Of a DNA stretch of 64,000 nucleotides, positions 37,599-48,379 are shown piece after piece. Source of the DNA: Pilatotrama ljubarskyi (lineage: Eukaryota > Basidiomycota > Agaricomycetes > Polyporales > Polyporaceae); NCBI GenBank assembly GCA_022385805.1, contig MU277683.1, positions 372,001 to 436,000 of the forward strand, written 5' to 3'. How positions within the stretch are numbered: position 1 is the first letter of the stretch; every line of letters begins with the position of its first letter. Below the pieces are notes generated by a model. It ran no database searches. It was not told the origin of the DNA and saw only the letters and a list, made by a program, of their open reading frames with translations. A program made the position numbers and the translations under genes.

Positions 37599-39269
37599 AT
37601 GAATAGGTTCGCGACCATTGCGCATGCATCTCGACGAATACAGCCGCGACTCGGCGATGCGAGACTCGTCGTTCCGACTCGCCCACGGCACGTCTTGGGT
37701 TTCTGCTCCTCCTCCTCACGGAAGCATGACTTCCAGTTCCATGCCGAACCCTCAACAGAGAACCAGCTCTCACCGACCGAGCTTTCGCGCCTCATAGAGG
37801 AACACGCCAAGCAGCCACCGCGGCCCCTGACTCTCCGCACCATCCTCTCTTTCGCCCGCCCGCTCACGCCCGAGTCCGTTCTGAAGTCTGTCGAGTATGT
37901 CTTCACGGAGATTCCTAGGAGGCTGGCGATGCGCGCGCGCTCTCTAGAAGCGCTCCCATTCATTGTGGGGATGAACCCGTTCATAGCGCGGACGCTGCAG
38001 GCGCACCGGAGGGCGTTCCAGTTCCTCATCAAGCATCCGCCTGTAAAGACTCTGGAAGAGAACGCACGGTTCATCGAACAGCTGTCGGAGCTTGTGCAAA
38101 GTCATGCGAATGATATTCCAGCCATGGCCAAAGGGTGCGTGTGGTCACTGAATCATATGAATGCTCAAAGATGCTCATGCGGCCCTGCTCTCGGCCAGCT
38201 TCCAGGAATGCTCGAGGTATCTTACGCCGGAGCAGATTAGCGAATTCTTGGATAGTACCATCCGCAACCGCATAGCGGTTCGTCTCATCGCAGAGCAGCA
38301 CATCGCTATCTCGCGCGACCTGGCGCGAGGAGACAACGGGAGCAATCACTTGGGTGTCGTCGACCTCGCCTGCTCCCCGAAAGAGATGATCGGCGTGTGC
38401 GGGTCGTTCGTGAGCGACCTGTGCGAAGCCACCTTGGGCGCGAGTCCGCAGATCGTGATCGACGGCGATGCGGACGCGACGTTCGCGTAAGTGCAGCTAG
38501 GTCGTGCCTACAGGGAGCGTCAGGACTGACTGGGCCATGTAGCTATGTGCCTGTACATCTGGAGTACATCCTTACGGAGATACTCAAGAACTCCTTCCGC
38601 GCGACGGTCGAATGGCACCAGCGACACCACTCGTATTCGTCCACCGTGCCCATACCGCCGGTCGTCATCACCATTGCGGCCCCGCCTCCGCAGTCACTGA
38701 GCCCCGCGGGAACCAGCACACTGAGCCATTTCGCCCCACGCTACCTGTCCATGCGCGTTCGTGACCAAGGTGGTGGCGTCCCGCCCGCGAATCTGGAGCG
38801 CATCTTCTCGTATTCGTTCACCACTGCCGGGCGGGGCGCGGAAGGCAATGGTGGCTCCCAGTGGGAGGATGAAGGCATGGGCGGCGGGCCATATGCCGCA
38901 CAGCATGTTGGCGGGAGTGCGGCCATTGACGCAGTCAGCCCTGGAGGAAATGGCGAGGGTTTGTTCTCCGAGATCACAGGGCGAGGTGTACAGATGGGTA
39001 TGGGTACCATCGCTGGATTGGGTTATGGATTGCCGATGAGCAGGCTGTATGCGAGGTAAGTTCTGCATCCTCCGGGGGCGAGGCGGTCGGACGCTCATGT
39101 CTCCGCAGGTATTTCGGCGGGTCGCTCGACTTCAAGTCGCTGGATGGCTGGGGTACGTTCTTTGTCGCTCCGCGCGTGGTCCAGATTGCTGACTGTACCT
39201 CACAACCCAGGTAGCGATGTTTTCATCAAGCTGCGTTGCCTCGATGACGGTGGAGACATTGAGCTCTGA
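37599..39269 (+). CDS. Mitochondrial 2-oxoacid dehydrogenase kinase (PDK/BCKDK family)
   Basis: Protein kinase with a histidine-kinase-type ATP fold that inactivates pyruvate or branched-chain 2-oxoacid dehydrogenase in the mitochondrial matrix. Starts MNRFATIAHASRRIQPRL, Arg-rich and without acidic residues, as expected of a matrix targeting signal. The regulatory four-helix domain includes LPFIVGMNPFIARTLQAHR. Next come RNRIAVRLIAEQHIAISRDL, the N-box YILTEILKNSFRATVEWH, the G1 box RVRDQGGGVP, and the G2 region GTIAGLGYGLPMSRLYARYF. It ends CLDDGGDIEL with TGA at 39267-39269. Five exons, with introns near 38135, 38490, 39057 and 39153. An unusually long Gly-rich ATP-lid insertion (about 38.83-38.99 kb) separates the G boxes. 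Pyruvate versus branched-chain specificity cannot be decided by eye. Confidence 0.9.
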
Positions 39270-39722
39270 TTGCAGCATGTATTTGTACGAGCCCAAGCAA
39301 AGATGATTAACATCGCGACGAGCATTCAGTTCCGCGCATGTGATCGCACGATCATGACCTCGTTCAGTTCATTCGACTTAACACGCAACCGCGCAGCAAT
39401 GCCAGGAGAAAGAGCCCCGAGTGCCATCGTATTATTGCGAAATGATGATGATGCGACGTGAAATAATGGCGGGTAACAGACCGGAAGACAAATAACAACA
39501 GCGCTCGACTTGCGGATGGAGAGAGGGCAAAACGTGGATGAGGGAATGATGCGTCAGGGAATAAAGTACAAGTAGCCGAACGGGGTATTGGATAGCAAGG
39601 ACCAACTAAAACAGACCAGCTCGAGAATTCGTCAGCATAGGGTAGTAAATATCATGGGTAGTTTGCAAGAGCGATTAAGGCAGCAGCGAGTTCGTATGGT
39701 CAAGGTATCCCGGTCATGGAGA
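39270..39722. other. Intergenic between convergent genes
   Basis: About 450 bp between the dehydrogenase-kinase stop and the DYRK-kinase stop. Nothing coding or repetitive was recognised; it should hold both 3' ends. Confidence 0.4.
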
Positions 39723-42700
39723 TCATCTTGCGGTGGTCTGCATCGCCGGTTAGCATCGTGCTCACCCTGGTCTAGGAACATTGACTTACCATGGTACGGC
39801 TTGAGTGGTAAGTTGACATGGATTGTGCTTGGGACGACCGATACGACCTCGATGAAGAGCCAAGGGTATTACCGTGCATGCTCGTGGACGTGCTGGGTGT
39901 GGTAGGCACACCAGAGGTGCGAGCGCTACGGGCCGTGAGGGGCGTGGGGGCGCTGATCATCGACTTCTTGGGGGTCTCGGTGACCTTCGTGCTGCGGCTC
40001 CCGAGGTTGGACGATGCGGATTGCAGCAACGCCTTCGCCGTGCTGGGCGAAGGGTTGGAGACCTTCGATCGCCGACCTGCGGTGATGTACGGGTGCCGCA
40101 ATGCTGCCTGGGGCTTCAGACGACGCTCAGGGTCCCACACTAGGCACTTCGAGATGAAGTCGACAAAGAGGTCGTCCGGGGGGTTCTTCAGCGCCTGCGC
40201 CAAGGTTTTGGTGCCAGGTCGTCGCCTCTTGCCCTTCGAGTTGACAACAGGTCGAGGTGCGCCGGTCGTATCTGCTAGTCACGTAAGCAAACTGCTGCAT
40301 GCTATATGCACGATTTGACATACCAAAGAAAAGCCTCTTGCGAGAGCTGCGGTTGATGAAGTCCTTGTCCGGCACACCGAGCACTTCCATGATGCAAGCA
40401 AGCTGCTCTTGCTCGTTCTCACCAGGGAAGATGGGGAAACCGGTGTACAGCTCCGCCATGATGCAGCCCAAGCTCCACATGTCGATAGCCATATGGTAGT
40501 TCATGCCGAGGATGACTTCAGGTGACCGGTAGAAACGACTCTGGATGTATGTGTAGACTAACGACATGGCTTAGTCCTCTGCGAAGGGCCGCAATTGGTC
40601 GGAGACTCACTTTTCTCGTGTTCGAAGCAGCTGCTACCGAAATCGATAACCTTGATGGCACTCTTGGCCGGATGACGAAGAAGTACATTCTGGATAGGTA
40701 GTTAAGTGACACAGGTATGGCATGCCGCGGCGAAAACGTACCTCAGGCTTCAAGTCACAGTGGACGATGCGATGGTGTCGCATGAGCGCCAGCGACTGCA
40801 GCATCTGGCTGGTGAAGCGACGGATGAGACCAGTTGTGAACCCATGGAAGTTGTTCGCCTTGATCAGCTCGTAGAGGTTGATGCTTAGGAGCTCCATAGC
40901 GATGCAAAGATGGCCACGGAAGTAGAAGTGTTCGGTCATCTTGATGACATGGTGCTTCTCCTCCGCGTCCTGTACAGATTGTTAGGATATATACACGAGC
41001 AGGGCAGAGGATGCGATCGCTCACCCATTTTCGCAGGTTCTCGAGGATCTTGATCTCAACCAGAGCTTGGTGGTGGAAGCGCTTCTTGTTGCGGATGATC
41101 TTGATGGCAACGGACTCCCCAGTACCATGGTCACGACAGTGAAGCACCTGTCCGAACGAGCCTTTGCCAAGAGTGTCGATGACCTCGTAGCGATAAGCGA
41201 GATGGTCGTGGTTGACGACCAGGTAATCGCCTCGCTCGTCGTCGTACCCGTAGTTGTTGGTCGAGTTGTCGAGGGTCGCCATCTTCTTCTCGCTCCGCGC
41301 ACCGATGTAGTAGATCCGATCGAACTCGAAGATCTCCTTGCGCTCATACTCGGACAGCCAGCGTGCCTGATCGCTCTTCAGGACAGCTAGAGGGCAGTCA
41401 GATCATGTGTGAGACAGGTTCTAAGAACGACGTACCTTGTGGCGACATGGCAGTAGCGGGCGCAATGGGTTCCGGGAAGCGGAGCATGGCGTCGAGATCC
41501 TCCTGGGAGGCGCCATTCTGCAACTTCTTCGCATGTTGCCTCTTGATGTACTGCATCATCTCCTCGTCACCGAGAAGCTCTTCCTCGTCCATCGAGCTGG
41601 GGGCAGGCGATGGCGTGGAGAGCGATTGCCTGCTCGCGGAAGGTGAGCCGATCGTCTGCTGGATGCTCGGGGTCGACGAAGAGTTTGACGATCGCGCGGT
41701 CGGCAGAGACATCTTGGGGCTGAGGAGCTTGAGCCCTTTGGAAGGCGACAGGGCGGAGAAGCGATGCTGTGAGTGGCTTGCTTGAGGCTGGTCATGGTGA
41801 GCAATGGAAGAAGTCGAAGCAACAGAGCTAGTCGAGGACTTGCGGAGGCCGAAGGACATAGACTCGCGGTTCTTGCGAGGGATGGTCGTACCATTGGTCG
41901 TAGCGGTCGTGGATACCTGACGAGGAACGCGGGAAGAGGTGGTAGTGGACGGAGAAGCTCTGACCGAGTAACGTTGACCAGTCGCCGCTGCCTTCGTGCT
42001 CGAGACCTGCCCGTTCTCCAAGACGCCGAACTCGTTCATGGTGTCGTTACCCACTGGGGATGCCCCGCGCGAAGACGCGAGACCGCTGGTTGTTCCCACG
42101 ATGATGCTCGCCCTCCGACTTCCGCCGTTGGCTTTGAGGGTGGGCGAGTTCGCAGCGGAGGACCGGCTAGAGATCCTGGGAATCTTCGTCGGAGTCTCCT
42201 TGGAGAGCGCAGCAGAGGTGTTGAGAGCAGACAGGGGAGGGCCTTCCTTGGCGTCACGCACGACGGGCTGCAAGCCACCGACAGAAGGAGAACCAGCGAT
42301 AGTGGGAAGGGGCTGGTGTCGGCGGAGGGACGTATCGGAGTGCTTTTGCATCGAGCTCACTGTCTGCGAGGTGGCCCGGGAACCGGCCCTCACGCTACCA
42401 CCACTCGATGACGCGAGCGAAGACGATGACGAGGTCTTGAGGTTGGCCACGCGCTGAGCGGTGGACGGTGGCAGAGCCGATATCTGCATCGGAGGCATCG
42501 CTACTGGCTCTGCCTTCTTCGGTTGTGGCTGAGCAGAGGATAGCGTCTGCACATGAATGTTTCTCAGCCCCTGGAATGGAGACGTGATCGAGGAATGTTG
42601 CTAACCTTTCCCCTCTTCCTGCCCATCAGTACCGAAATCCTGCTCTCGCTCCGATCCTTGTCGTCCTTTTTCTGCTTCTCTCTGTCCGAGGACGAGGCCG

Positions 42701-45641
42701 CGTTCTCGCGGCCGCTCTTGACGTCGCTCTTCTCCTTATCCGAATGCAAGCTGCGCCTTGAACTTGAGCCCTTCAACAAAGACGGCAACCCCAGACTGAG
42801 CACTGACGACTTCTTAGCTGATCCAGGCACAACAGGGGAAGAGAGACTCGTGTCCTTTGTCGGTGAAAGCGCACTAGGAGGACGGAGGTGAGTATCGCAC
42901 GCAGTCCCGGACGTAAACGTAGGTGATACGGACGTCGGCGGAACGCTGGGAGGTGGCACTTGCATAGACTGGGACGACGACCGTCTGAAGAAAGGAATCG
43001 ACGATGGCGTAAGCCGCTTGGTGGACGGGTTGCGGCGCACAGATCCAGATGGGCTCAGCGGCGCGTTCTGCGGCAAGGGCGGCACGTTGGTGCTCGCACT
43101 CGAAGCTGAATCCGTACGGCTCGACAACAGACGATCCGGCGTCTTGGAGGTGGTGATAGACGGCGGGACAGACGCACCGGGGGAGACTGGTGTGTGGGCA
43201 GAGCCGATAGAGGACAAAGATGCCAAAGAGGTGGCAGAGGCCATTGCATCGGAGTGAACGGGCGACCAGCCGTCCGTGGACCGCTTTGGCGCGGAAGACG
43301 ACAAAGGCTTTTCCTTGGACATCGACTTCCGGATCTGCTGCCCGAACGACATCGTCCGCGGACTCACGGGCATGCTCGGCGACTTCGGCGCAGCCGCATC
43401 GCGCATTGACGACGTGGAGGGCGTGGACGAGAGTTTCTTGCCCAGAGCGCTCGAGAAGCTCCACTTCTTCGAGGGCGTCTTGTGGAGGTTTGTCGGCGTC
43501 GTCGACTTCGGCACCTGGAGCGAGCTGTGTTTGGACGGGGTCGTCGGAAAGGAGGGCACGTCGAGAGTGGAGGGGAAAGTCACGTCGTTGAAGGTCTCCC
43601 TTCTGCTCCGGTCCGGAACTTCAGCATGCTCGACAGGAACGCCAATCCCGGGAGACGCAAGAGGCGACTTGTACGTCGAGAGCTCCTTGGGGAGCGGCGG
43701 GACTGGCGGGACGTAGCTTTCCTCTCCAGAGTCGACAGGGGCCGCGAGTGAAGCAGCGCGGTCACGGAAGGACGTTCCCTCGCTGGGGTGGCCGACGGAT
43801 ATGTCGCTGCCTGCACTGTTCCTCCTGGCCTTACCAGAAGACTGCCGGCCGGAGACTGCGGAGACGGAAGTGGCGCTCGTGGCTACGGACAACGAGGCAG
43901 AATCGCGTGAACTGGTGGGCGTGCTCGCATATGTACCCGAGGAGGCAGAGCCCCTCTTGGGCGTGAAGCTCGACCGAGCACTCGCTGTCCCCGTCTTCTT
44001 CGCTGGCTTGTCGGGTAGTGGTGAACCACGCTGAGCCTCCTCGCCGCTCGTCACGACGTGGTCCATATCTGCAGAGCCCTCGGTCGAGAGGCCAAGACCC
44101 ACAGGATGACGGTGAGCGCTGTCCTTTGACCTCTCCTTGCCGTTGAGCGACGCATGTATGCTGGAGCGCTTGCTGCTCCGACCCCCCTCGATGCCCTCCC
44201 ACTGAGTGGTGGTAGCCTTGGCAGGAGTTCCCGGGCGGCTGGAGCTGCCGACCCTGCTATGACCGCCGATGCTTGAGCGGGCACGTGCCGTCTTGCTGGA
44301 CAGGCCATCGAGCTTCCTGAGCGCCTCCATGGTGGTCTGATCGTCCAGATCGGACCAGCCTTCCTGCGTGCCGCGCAGAAGCGAATGAGCGACGTGCGTC
44401 GCCGTATGAGGCTGGGTGTGGAGTGGAGACGAGGCCGAGCTGCTCGTGTTGCCGCCCTGCTTGAGGAACTGCTGGATGGAGGACGACGACGGGGAGGGAG
44501 GGAGGTGAGAAAAGTCGGAGTTGTGCATGCGTCGAGTGTGAACCGTCTCGCCATGACTTGATGATGACGACCCGGCCGAAGCCTGGCGTGAATGCCGTAC
44601 GCTGACGGACAGCGTGTCCCTCCTACGTTCCTTTACCTTTTCCTTGGGAGTCGCTGGTGAGGGCATGCCAACACCCAGACTCCTGTGCCTCCGTACTCTC
44701 TCCTTGTCCTTGCCGGTGCTCGGCGTAGCATGTGCAGAGGAATGCTTCGATACGAGGGCACCGTTATTGTCCAGCTCGAACTCCTCCGATGTACGCTTCC
44801 TCGCGCGATGCGTTGGCGCTGTGAAGGCGCTCGGGGGCGAGGCGGACTCCGCAAGAGAGTCCAGCGCCGCAGCAACCAATGCCTCAGCGGTCTGCGCAGA
44901 CGGCTTGGGCATTGCTGGCGCTTCGCTAGAGTGTAGCTGAGGATGACGGGGATACAGGATCTCCTCTCCACCGCTCTCGTCTGCCGCTGACCGTTGACTC
45001 CGCAATGGACGCGTGATGGGCTTCACCTCCTTGAGCTGAAGAGCTAGTATTGAGCATGGGACAACGAAGACAGGGGAGACCGCACTGACCTCGTCCTTCT
45101 CATCCTGCTCCTCCCCATCGACGGCCTCGATAGTCCAGGGACTGTCGGGATGATCTCTCTGCTCATCCTCCTCAAGTCTTCCTTCCTCCGCCGCCTCTTC
45201 CTCATTGACCTCCTCTACGCGCTCCTGGGCCACAAATTCGAAGTCGTCGTTACGGGCTCCCCGCGCCCAGCGAGGGGTAGCAAGTTCCCCGACGCCGACG
45301 AGGGTGCGCCTGTCGATGGTAGCAGGATCCCTCCCGGGCGTTACTGGGTCGTGGTTGAGGTAGGAGTGCATTTCGGGAGTCTTAGGCAGGCTGGGCACGG
45401 GTGGTATTGGGGACTCGGATGGGCTGTGCACGCCGAAGTAGTAGGGGTCCAGCGAGGACGTGGCCGACGCTGGGCGCGGCGCGTCGGACTCTGCGTCGGT
45501 GTGCTGCTCCTCTGGGGCGACGACTTGCAAGAAGGGCTGAGCGGTGAGCTGTGAGCGGGCATCAGCAACAGGGACCACAACAGGAGCAAACCGTGGCCAC
45601 CTTTCGCGAATCTTTAGCGACATCGCGGTCGTATCGTACAT
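39723..45641 (-). CDS. DYRK-family dual-specificity kinase with very long N-terminus (Pom1-like)
   Basis: Ser/Thr kinase that autophosphorylates tyrosine; fungal relatives (Pom1) control cell polarity and size. ATG at 45641. About 1400 residues of mostly disordered Ser/Pro/Thr-rich sequence precede the kinase. The DYRK pre-kinase part follows ([16 protein letters not shown] near 41.3 kb, [20 protein letters not shown]). The kinase core has [30 protein letters not shown], a DFGSSC loop (about 40.64 kb) and the activation-loop YTY in [18 protein letters not shown], all intact. The tail after [15 protein letters not shown] is Ser/Thr-rich and ends in TMTTAR, stop at 39723-39725. About nine exons; the first 3 kb is open except for one 54-nt candidate intron near 45.05 kb. 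Because that intron is a multiple of three and lacks stops, its use is uncertain. Confidence 0.92.
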
Positions 45642-47372
45642 CCCCGTCCGAGGCCGCTTTCGGATCTACAATGTCCAGGGCTGGAGGCCTCTCTCTCCGC
45701 TTCGTGCGTCCTTTTTCATGAGCCACTTGACAGATGGTGGGGGAGGGCGGGGCAGACATGAGAGGGGGGATAAGGAGCGAAGGGGAGAAAGGAAAGACAA
45801 GAAGAGAATCAGAGAATCGAGAGGGGAGGGAATATCGAGTACAGGATGAATGAAACGACGCTCAGAACCAGCGCAATGCTGGATACCGACTGGCCGTTGA
45901 GCTCGACGATGCCAGTGTGCTGGAGTATGTCGCTCAGAATCTCCTCGTCGTCCACAAACGCCTCGTGTTGTTTGGCTCTGTTTGCGTTGTGGCCACTACT
46001 TCGCCATTGTCTCCTGATCAGGCAACTCAAGCGCCCATGTGTACCAGGCACGACTGAGCTTCAAGGTCTCCAGGATCGCGCTCGGTGCAAGGTACGGCAC
46101 GAGTCTTATATAGCGACAGCATACATGCACTCGAACGGGGCTTTGCGCATTATCTCATCAGGTTACAGGTGTGTCACAGGGATCGTTATGTTGTAAGACG
46201 AGGTAAGGAAGTGGTCAGCAAGCTCGAGTAAGGTTGCATCACGACGCTGCTTTCCACGGTCGCGTCTTCTGGGACGCTGTTCGCAAGTTTATTTCCTCAG
46301 AGAAACTCTGAACGTATGTAGATATCGCCTGAACGTCGGATAGAGTTCGCGCGTCGGGTAGGACGTGGATGATTTGCGGCTCGCCCGCCCATAGACGAAG
46401 GGAGCGATCTGTCATGATGTCAAGACGGGCGGCGGTCGTGCCTCGCGTGCAATGACGCTTGGGAGGAGAGGGGCCTGGTGCATTCCGGAGCATCGGGCTG
46501 GGAGCGCTAGGAAAAGAAGGGGGTACACGAGACGTGATATTACGATACGGACTGGTGAGAGAACGGCAGCGGCTCGTCGTGGTGTGCAGGGTGCGGGAGC
46601 TTCTTCGAGAGGCGGACGAGGAGATGTGTGCTTGGCAAGCGAGGCTGCGGAGGACGTGAGACTGTAGAGCGATTATAAGGAAACAGGTGCCGTGTCTGTG
46701 GCCAGGCAGTTGTGGGTCTGGCGTGGTCAGGGAAGCTCAGAGTTTGCGGGACGGTGCTCGATCGGAGGACGGGAAGGACAGAGAGAGCACAGTCGTGGTC
46801 GCGGAGGGCGTGCCGAGCGGGCGATAGGCGGCCGGGGGAGCGGAGGGCGTCTGAGCTTGAAGTGGGGGGGTGGGAGGTGCCGCGGAGTTGCTGCGGAGTG
46901 GCGGAGGGTGTATGTGGGGATTACGTAGGGGGCGTGTGATGTGAAGCGAGGCGGGGTCAGATAAAGACCCTGTCCGTCCACGCTGCCTTTCAATTTCTCC
47001 CTCCCCGCCATCGCCTCCGCTTTGAGTCGGAGACGCCCTCCAGCCCCCGACCTCAGCGACCCCCACTCCGTACAAGCCATCACCCAGCCCGCGCGACCTG
47101 CGACGTATGTTTTCCGTCTGCACTCGCACCCCTCCGTCGTCGTCCATGGCACTCACCTCCCCTCCTGCAGCCCCTCTCCGCCCGCGCGAGGCTCGCGACC
47201 TCGCCTACCACACGGCCCCCTTCCGTGAGGCTTCTCGACACGTGTGTCTCCCAAGGGCCGACAGCGCCAAAGCCCGTGTTCGCTTCCCAGCACCCTTCTT
47301 CCTCGTCTCCCGCCTGCTATATCAGCACCCCTTATCCCCACCTCCTCTCTCCCACCCCCCCTCCGCGCCGCG
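45642..47372. other. Long divergent intergenic region (DYRK kinase / Zn2Cys6 factor)
   Basis: About 1.7 kb between two divergent start codons. On the DYRK side it has a pyrimidine-rich leader (about 45770-45840) and an upstream ATG at 45759 whose 65-codon frame overlaps the kinase start. Toward the zinc-cluster gene it becomes very CT-rich, with long leader-like tracts from about 46.98 kb. A minus-strand frame at 45809-45960 ends in a membrane-like segment but could not be joined into a gene. Confidence 0.5.
46106..46113 (-). promoter_or_regulatory. TATA box, probably for the DYRK kinase
   Basis: CTATATAA on the minus strand, about 465 bp before the kinase ATG and about 270 bp before the CT-rich leader. 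Alternatively it serves an unrecognised small gene between. Confidence 0.4.
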
Positions 47373-48379
47373 ATGGGCGATTCTAACCCCGAGTCAGACA
47401 CCCAGCAGCACCACCCGCAATCCTCCCCGCCCCCCTCCGACGTACTTCAACCTCAGATGACCATGCATCCCATCACCTACTCGGCGGGCATGCCCATGCA
47501 CATGTATCCTTTCCCGCCCGGCGTCGTCCCGGCCCAGCCCACCCGCACCAAGCGTCGCCAGGTCAAGAACGCCTGCACCAACTGCCAGAAGGCCTGCAAG
47601 AAGTGCGACGACGCACGTCCCTGCCTGCGGTGCGTCAAGTACGGCATCGCCGAAGAATGCGTCGACTCCCAACGCAAGGAACGGCAGAAGGGGATCAAGC
47701 GGGGGCCTTACAAGAAGCGCGATGGAAAAAGTGAGCACCTCCATGTATTCTCGTTCCGCCCTTGTCATGCGTCGTCGTGCAGGGTGACACGCTTCCATCG
47801 AGACTAACCCGCCGTCCAGCCGCCAACGTCGACCAGCAGCAGGTCGACGTTGCTGTGCAACAACAGGGCATGCCCATGCCCCCCGCGGTCGCGGCCGCCG
47901 TCCCCAGCCCGACCCCTCCCATGCCCTACGTTGCACCGGTTTCCTATCCCCCGGGGATTTATCCCCAATACCCCGCCCCCGCTGCTGCCAAACCCGGGGA
48001 GACGCCCATGTACTACCCCCCGCCCATCTTCTACGCATCCATTGCGCCGCACCCGCAAGCCACAGGCCAGGACGGCGAGCACATCGGCTACGCCCCGCAC
48101 CCCCAGTACTACCCCGCCACCTTCATTTATCCGCACCCGCCGCCGCAGGCATACGCGGCGGGTCCATACATGATGACCCATCCGCGCCCGGACGCGCAAA
48201 TCCCGATGGCGCCCGCCCACCACTACATACCGTACCCACAGGCATACCAGAAGCCGCCGTCGCGCGGCCCCGGCGCTGACGTCGGCGCACCGCAGATGGT
48301 AGACCCGCGTCGCGACGGCCGCCTCGAGCACGGGCGCATGGGCGAGGCCCTCGCGAGCACCCAGGCGAAGGCCGGGTAA
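47373..48379 (+). CDS. Zn2Cys6 binuclear-cluster transcription factor
   Basis: Fungal GAL4-type DNA-binding protein. Two exons, 47373-47730 and 47820-48379, about 305 residues. The cluster reads CTNCQKACKKCDDARPCLRC followed by VKYGIAEEC, with spacing C-x2-C-x6-C-x5-C-x2-C-x8-C. It is flanked by basic KRRQVKNA and by KGIKRGPYKKR, which may be a nuclear localisation signal. The intron falls directly after this basic segment. The rest is Pro/Tyr/Ala-rich and disordered (for example YPPGIYPQYPAPAA), possibly an activation domain. There is no fungal-specific middle homology domain, so it is far shorter than classical members. The KACKKCD...GIKRGPYK signature recurs in a conserved group of fungal factors, but I cannot name a target. 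Stop TAA at 48377-48379. Confidence 0.87.

Noticed and set aside
45809..46493. Minus-strand frames ending in a membrane-like helix (SSIALVLSVVSFILYSIF) and an upstream open frame at 46239-46493
   Set aside because: I could not connect them with acceptable splice sites, and no family was recognised. The area also looks like the promoter and leader of the DYRK kinase.
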